Origin: Desulfuromusa sp.
GTDB taxonomy: Bacteria; Desulfobacterota; Desulfuromonadia; Desulfuromonadales; Geopsychrobacteraceae
Reading direction: 5' to 3'
DNA: 18,377 nt
Assembly: GCA_023145655.1 (NCBI GenBank)
Contig: JAGLDI010000065.1
Span: 1 to 18,377, forward strand
Each line of letters starts with the position of its first letter. The first letter of the stretch is position 1. The notes under the pieces are model-generated. The model had not been told where the DNA came from. It was given only the letters and a program-made list of their open reading frames with translations, and made no database searches. Positions 14,933 through 18,377 of the stretch are shown here, piece after piece. Made by a program: the position numbers and the translations under genes.

Positions 14933-16261
14933 ATGCTCGATAATTTATCAGATTCACCTACAAAACCACATATCCTGATTGTCGGCGGTGGTTTTGCCGG
15001 ACTACAATGTGTTAAACAATTGGCTGAAGCGGATGTTGATATTACCCTCACTGATCAGCACAACTATCACCTTTTTCAGCCACTGCTTTATCAGGTGGCA
15101 ACAGCGGCCCTGTCTCCTGCCGATATCGCGGCTCCCATCCGGAGAATTCTTCGAAATCAACAGAATGTTCGAGTCGTTATGGCGACCCTCTTGGGGGCGG
15201 ACCTGCAGGCTAAACTTGCCCATTTTAAGAGTGGTGATGTTCCCTATGATTATCTGATCCTTGCAAGTGGTGTGACCCATTCCTACTTTGGACGGGATGA
15301 TTGGGCGCCACTGGCCCCGGGGTTGAAGAGTATTGACGATGCTCTTGAGATTCGCAGGCGGGTTCTGCTGGCATATGAAGCCGCCGAATGGGAAGCTGAT
15401 GCTGCTGCCCGTCAGGCTGACCTGACGTTTATTGTTGTCGGTGGGGGGCCAACCGGAGTTGAACTGGCTGGAGCCCTGAAGGAGATTGCTGCACAGACAG
15501 TTCCAAAAGATTTTCGTAATATCGATACGGCAACAGCCAAGGTTGTTCTGGTTGAAGCGGCTGACCGTCTACTTGGATCATTTCCTGAGAAATTGGGAAT
15601 ACGGGCTCTACAGGATCTGCAACAGATGGGGGTCGAGGTCAGGTTGAACTCACTGGTGACCCATATCCAGTCCGGTGGTATCACGATTGGGACAGAATTT
15701 CTTGATGCCGAAAATATTATCTGGGCTGCCGGTGTGCGTGGTTCTGAAATTGCGGAAAACCTCGGTGTTGAACTGGATAAACAGGGGCGAGTGGTTGTTT
15801 CTGCTGATCTGTCGATTGCCGGTTTTCCAGATACCTATGTTATTGGCGACCTGGCGCATGTCACTGACAAAGACAGCGGGCAGCAAGTCCCCGGTGTAGC
15901 TCAGGCGGCAATCCAGATGGGAGAATATGTTGCTAAAGAGATCCGCAGAAAACTTGGGGAAGATACCCAAAATAAACCGTTTACTTATTCTGATCGGGGT
16001 TCGATGGCGACAATCGGCCGTAATCGTGCCGTAGCAACTATTGCCGGCCGACATTTTACCGGGTTTTTTGCTTGGCTGATCTGGGGCGTGGTACACATTT
16101 TTCCACTGGTTAATTTTCGTAGGAAATTGGCGGTGCTGTTTAGCTGGGTTTGGAGCTATTTCTCTCGAAGTAAGAATGTTCGACTTATTACAGGAGAAGC
16201 GAGAATAAAGGTCAAAAAACCATTTGGTGTCGTAAGTAATGACGACGACAAACCATCCTGA
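14933..16261 (+). CDS. ndh: Type II NADH:quinone dehydrogenase (NDH-2)
   Basis: A 442-aa flavoprotein that oxidises NADH and reduces quinone without pumping protons, attached to the inner face of the cytoplasmic membrane. Residues 13-25 hold the FAD Rossmann motif (ILIVGGGFAGLQC). TDQHNYHLFQPLLYQVATAAL is the conserved family block next to it. The NADH-binding motif FIVVGGGPTGVELAGAL is at ~166-182, and the second FAD segment (TYVIGDLAHV) near 300. The C-terminal part (FFAWLIWGVVHIFPLVNF, then LFSWVWSYF) is amphipathic/hydrophobic, matching membrane anchoring of NDH-2. TTGGAG lies 7 nt before the ATG. It lies downstream of the permease but is probably transcribed on its own. Length and motifs are normal. 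Confidence 0.93.
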   Translation: MLDNLSDSPTKPHILIVGGGFAGLQCVKQLAEADVDITLTDQHNYHLFQPLLYQVATAALSPADIAAPIRRILRNQQNVRVVMATLLGADLQAKLAHFKSGDVPYDYLILASGVTHSYFGRDDWAPLAPGLKSIDDALEIRRRVLLAYEAAEWEADAAARQADLTFIVVGGGPTGVELAGALKEIAAQTVPKDFRNIDTATAKVVLVEAADRLLGSFPEKLGIRALQDLQQMGVEVRLNSLVTHIQSGGITIGTEFLDAENIIWAAGVRGSEIAENLGVELDKQGRVVVSADLSIAGFPDTYVIGDLAHVTDKDSGQQVPGVAQAAIQMGEYVAKEIRRKLGEDTQNKPFTYSDRGSMATIGRNRAVATIAGRHFTGFFAWLIWGVVHIFPLVNFRRKLAVLFSWVWSYFSRSKNVRLITGEARIKVKKPFGVVSNDDDKPS

Positions 16262-16369
16262 TATTCACTTTATTGGTCGTTTCTACTGATTTTTCTAAGG
16301 ATGATAGTAGGGTCTATTGTGGAACGTTGGTCTTTGAAGTTGAGATAGAAGCAGGGGAGGGGATGGAAT

Positions 16370-17431
16370 CTATTTTGTAACTGCTTCTGAGGAGGTGACT
16401 TTAACGCTGAACTCTGAGAGATTCTGTGGAAGATCTTTGAAAACAATATCAAAGGGAATTGCCTTTTTACTGTCAATTTTCATGTTACTGAGATCTTTAC
16501 CAAACTGATTCCCCATGATTTTTTCTAATTCAATAAATGATAAGGTTTGAATTTCTTGCAGGCTGATCGGGTTGCCACAAAAGACTGTCTTTTGCAGCAA
16601 TGGTTTGCCATTTTGATCAAAAATGACCCCTTTGACTTGAATCGCAGCACGTGGTTGTGAAAAGTTATTGATTGCTTCTCCGTGGATCAGGAAGAGATCA
16701 CCATCGTGCTCATTCTTGATGAATTTCCCCTCTAGTTCACTCAGGGTAATCTGGCCGGTTTGCACCGACCGATTTGTTTGTTGTCCAAAAATTTGTTGAA
16801 TTGTCTGATTTAACTGATCGGGACCATTGATATAGACGAATACGCCACCAATAATCAGAATGACCAGAATTAACAGTAACAAGATCCGGATAATGCTGGA
16901 AATTGGACCACCTTTTTTCTTTTCAACAGGCTGCGATGCTACTCTTGCTTCCGCTAGAGGTTCCATATTGGTGGTCGTTTTATTAACAACATCTTCTTCT
17001 GCAACTGTTTCAGGAGGGACAGGATTATCATTTTTTGCCATGAAAATCTTTTCAATCGTGTCCAATTCTTCTGGTGATTCTGTCAAGGTAATATCTTCAT
17101 TTTTCGTTTCAGTTTCCGCACCGAAGGTAAAAGTTTCTTCGTTCGTCGCTTCAGAATCAAGTTCCTGAAATTTGTCATAACTGAAATTAGAATCATCAGC
17201 AATAGGTTCATTGAGATTTTCGCGGGAGGATGTCTCCTCTATGGTAGAATTGGTAACCGGTTCTTCCGCAGAAAAGTCTATCTCTTCAGGATGTTTTGAT
17301 TCAAGATCAAGGGGCTTTTCAGCGCGAAAAACGTGTTTACAACGAGCACAACGTACCTTTGCTCCCCCATCAGGAATTCGATCGGAATCAATATCGAATT
17401 TTGTCGAACACTCGGGACAAACAATGATCAT
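16370..17431 (-). CDS. MJ0042-type zinc-finger / DUF3426 single-pass membrane protein
   Basis: A 353-aa protein of unknown function with three parts. Residues 1-36 form a zinc ribbon of the MJ0042 type: CPEC (C5, C8) and CARC (C28, C31) with KFDID and FRAEKP. Residues 40-170 are a low-complexity, very acidic linker rich in E, T and S. A single strong transmembrane helix (~180-201, IIRILLLLILVILIIGGVF) is followed by a C-terminal DUF3426-type domain (~215-350), with GEAINNFSQPRAAIQVKG and the conserved CGNPIS segment. Topology should be zinc finger inside, DUF3426 outside. AAAGGAGA lies 8 nt before the ATG. It follows hpt on the same strand after 114 nt, with no terminator seen, so co-transcription is possible. 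It is convergent with ndh; no terminator is visible in the 108-base gap between them. Confidence 0.85.
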   Translation of the reverse strand: MIIVCPECSTKFDIDSDRIPDGGAKVRCARCKHVFRAEKPLDLESKHPEEIDFSAEEPVTNSTIEETSSRENLNEPIADDSNFSYDKFQELDSEATNEETFTFGAETETKNEDITLTESPEELDTIEKIFMAKNDNPVPPETVAEEDVVNKTTTNMEPLAEARVASQPVEKKKGGPISSIIRILLLLILVILIIGGVFVYINGPDQLNQTIQQIFGQQTNRSVQTGQITLSELEGKFIKNEHDGDLFLIHGEAINNFSQPRAAIQVKGVIFDQNGKPLLQKTVFCGNPISLQEIQTLSFIELEKIMGNQFGKDLSNMKIDSKKAIPFDIVFKDLPQNLSEFSVKVTSSEAVTK

Positions 17432-17545
17432 CAGGCGCTCTCCTTTGGTTTAGGGCTAAATGCAGATAGTAGACTGTTTGGATCCTTGCAGCTGTTGCTA
17501 CTGGATAGACTCATTTTCGATAAATTTAGGTTCTATTGCTGCTGG

Positions 17546-18073
17546 TCAAGTTTCCTCGATCAGATAAATATCAGGGAGGTTGCGGTATCTTTCATCATGA
17601 TCAAGCCCGTAGCCTATAATAAAACCATCTTCCATACTGATACCGATATAATCTGCTTCAATATCAACTTCTCTGTGGGCTCTTTTATCAATCAGGGTAC
17701 AGACTCTTAAGGAGCGGGGTTCCTGCAGCAGTAATTTGTTATAGAGACACTCCAGGGTATATCCGCTATCAACAATATCTTCGACGACGATAACATGACG
17801 ATCACGAATCGACATCTCAAGCTCTTTGCGAAACTCGATGATACCCGAAGTCCGGGTGCCGGAACCATAGCTTGCCAGTCGAACAAAATCGACCACTGAT
17901 GGGGTTTCAATTTCCCGAATCAGGTCGGCAATAAACAAAAAGGAGCCCTTCAAGACTCCAACCAGCATGATCTCCTCATCACCATAGTCCCGGGTGATCT
18001 CTTGACCAAGTCGTTTGACCTCTGCAGCGATTGTTTCGCGAGAAAAGAGGATTTTGCGGGTCTGTTCCGCCAT
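17546..18073 (-). CDS. hpt: Hypoxanthine phosphoribosyltransferase
   Basis: Cytoplasmic purine-salvage enzyme that joins hypoxanthine (and usually guanine) to PRPP, giving IMP/GMP. The PRPP-binding motif VIVVEDIVDSGYTL is intact. LVGVLKGSFLFIADL and DFVRLASYGSGTRTSG are the family's N-terminal loops, while IDKRAHR and GFIIGYGLDHDERYRNLPDI form the base-binding end. Length is 175 aa from the ATG at 18073, with GGGAG 11 nt upstream (rather wide). An in-frame GTG at 18085 directly abuts that Shine-Dalgarno and is less likely. A good promoter lies upstream. The DUF3426 gene follows after 114 nt. Confidence 0.95.
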   Translation of the reverse strand: MAEQTRKILFSRETIAAEVKRLGQEITRDYGDEEIMLVGVLKGSFLFIADLIREIETPSVVDFVRLASYGSGTRTSGIIEFRKELEMSIRDRHVIVVEDIVDSGYTLECLYNKLLLQEPRSLRVCTLIDKRAHREVDIEADYIGISMEDGFIIGYGLDHDERYRNLPDIYLIEET

Positions 18074-18112
18074 TTTGTCTGTCACTCCCTAGGGTCGGTG
18101 GTTTGACAGCAA

Positions 18113-18142
18113 GCTATAGCAGGAAAAAAGCGGTTCTGTCAA
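18113..18142 (-). promoter_or_regulatory. Sigma-70 promoter for hpt
   Basis: On the minus strand, a perfect TTGACA (18142-18137) is followed after 18 bp by TATAGC (18118-18113, 4 of 6). The predicted start of transcription lies near 18106, leaving a leader of about 33 nt before the hpt ATG. Confidence 0.6.
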
Positions 18143-18377
18143 TTGCAACCGACTTCCGGGCGATGTTTTAAGTTGATAAAATCTGCTATGAATCAGCATT
18201 GTTAGAAAATCCATTAAAAGTGAAAGAGCCGCAATGGGTAGTTGATCCTGGACCGTTATGAATTGAATCAGTTGAGAGCCCCAGTTTCAGCTCGATTGCC
18301 ACAAAAAATAGCGTGGCTGATTCGGTGAATTCCAGTTGCATTAACCGGAGGGATAGCGTATATAGTACAGCCCATGC
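18143..18377. other. Gene-free right end of the window
   Basis: I find no credible coding frame, tRNA or terminator here. The only structure noticed is a short inverted repeat, GCCAC then GTGGC, around 18298-18317. The stretch probably belongs to the upstream intergenic region of hpt, and any neighbour lies outside the window. Confidence 0.5.

Overview
The window reads as chromosomal DNA of a bacterium from the Desulfuromonadales/Geobacterales group (formerly Deltaproteobacteria). This is an inference. It rests on glyS lying directly upstream of ppdK (an order I associate with Geobacter relatives), an HDOD-histidine kinase next to a large REC-PAS-GGDEF-EAL protein, a small 2[4Fe-4S] ferredoxin, and a set of conserved hypotheticals (DUF2520, DUF3426, a CX4CX2C radical SAM protein). 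Base composition is moderate and visibly more A+T-rich over the signalling genes at 3.4-7.9 kb. I see no rRNA, tRNA, CRISPR array, transposase or phage gene.

Layout. Positions 2-3379 (+): the 3' end of glyS, then complete ppdK, closed by a bidirectional terminator. Positions 3416-7723 (-): a two-gene signalling unit, an HDOD-GAF-histidine kinase followed 6 nt later by a response regulator with PAS, GGDEF and EAL domains. Two A/T-only palindromes separate it from the next unit. Positions 7872-9427 (-): a fumarylacetoacetate-hydrolase-family enzyme overlapping a Rossmann/DUF2520 oxidoreductase-like gene by 4 nt. Positions 9591-10478 (+): a radical SAM protein, convergent with ackA (10599-11864, -) across a 14-bp-stem terminator. 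Positions 11865-12275: a gene-free region with a strongly structured element that ends in a perfect 30-bp palindrome followed by T residues, then the promoter, leader hairpin and start of a 55-aa ferredoxin (12276-12443, +). Positions 12613-13458 (-): a sterol desaturase/fatty acid hydroxylase-like membrane protein. Positions 13666-16261 (+): an SO_0444-type metal-efflux permease behind a MerR-type long-spacer promoter, then a type II NADH dehydrogenase. Positions 16370-18073 (-): hpt followed by a zinc-finger/DUF3426 membrane protein. The last ~235 bases have no recognisable gene.

How the parts fit together. Most of the window is core metabolism: C3/C4 interconversion (PpdK), acetate/acetyl-phosphate (AckA), electron transfer (ferredoxin, NDH-2) and purine salvage (Hpt). 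The parts that look least described are the HDOD-kinase/EAL regulator pair, the fah-DUF2520 overlapping pair, the radical SAM family, the MerR-type promoter without a nearby regulator gene, and the structured element upstream of the ferredoxin. No single obviously new multi-gene system was found.
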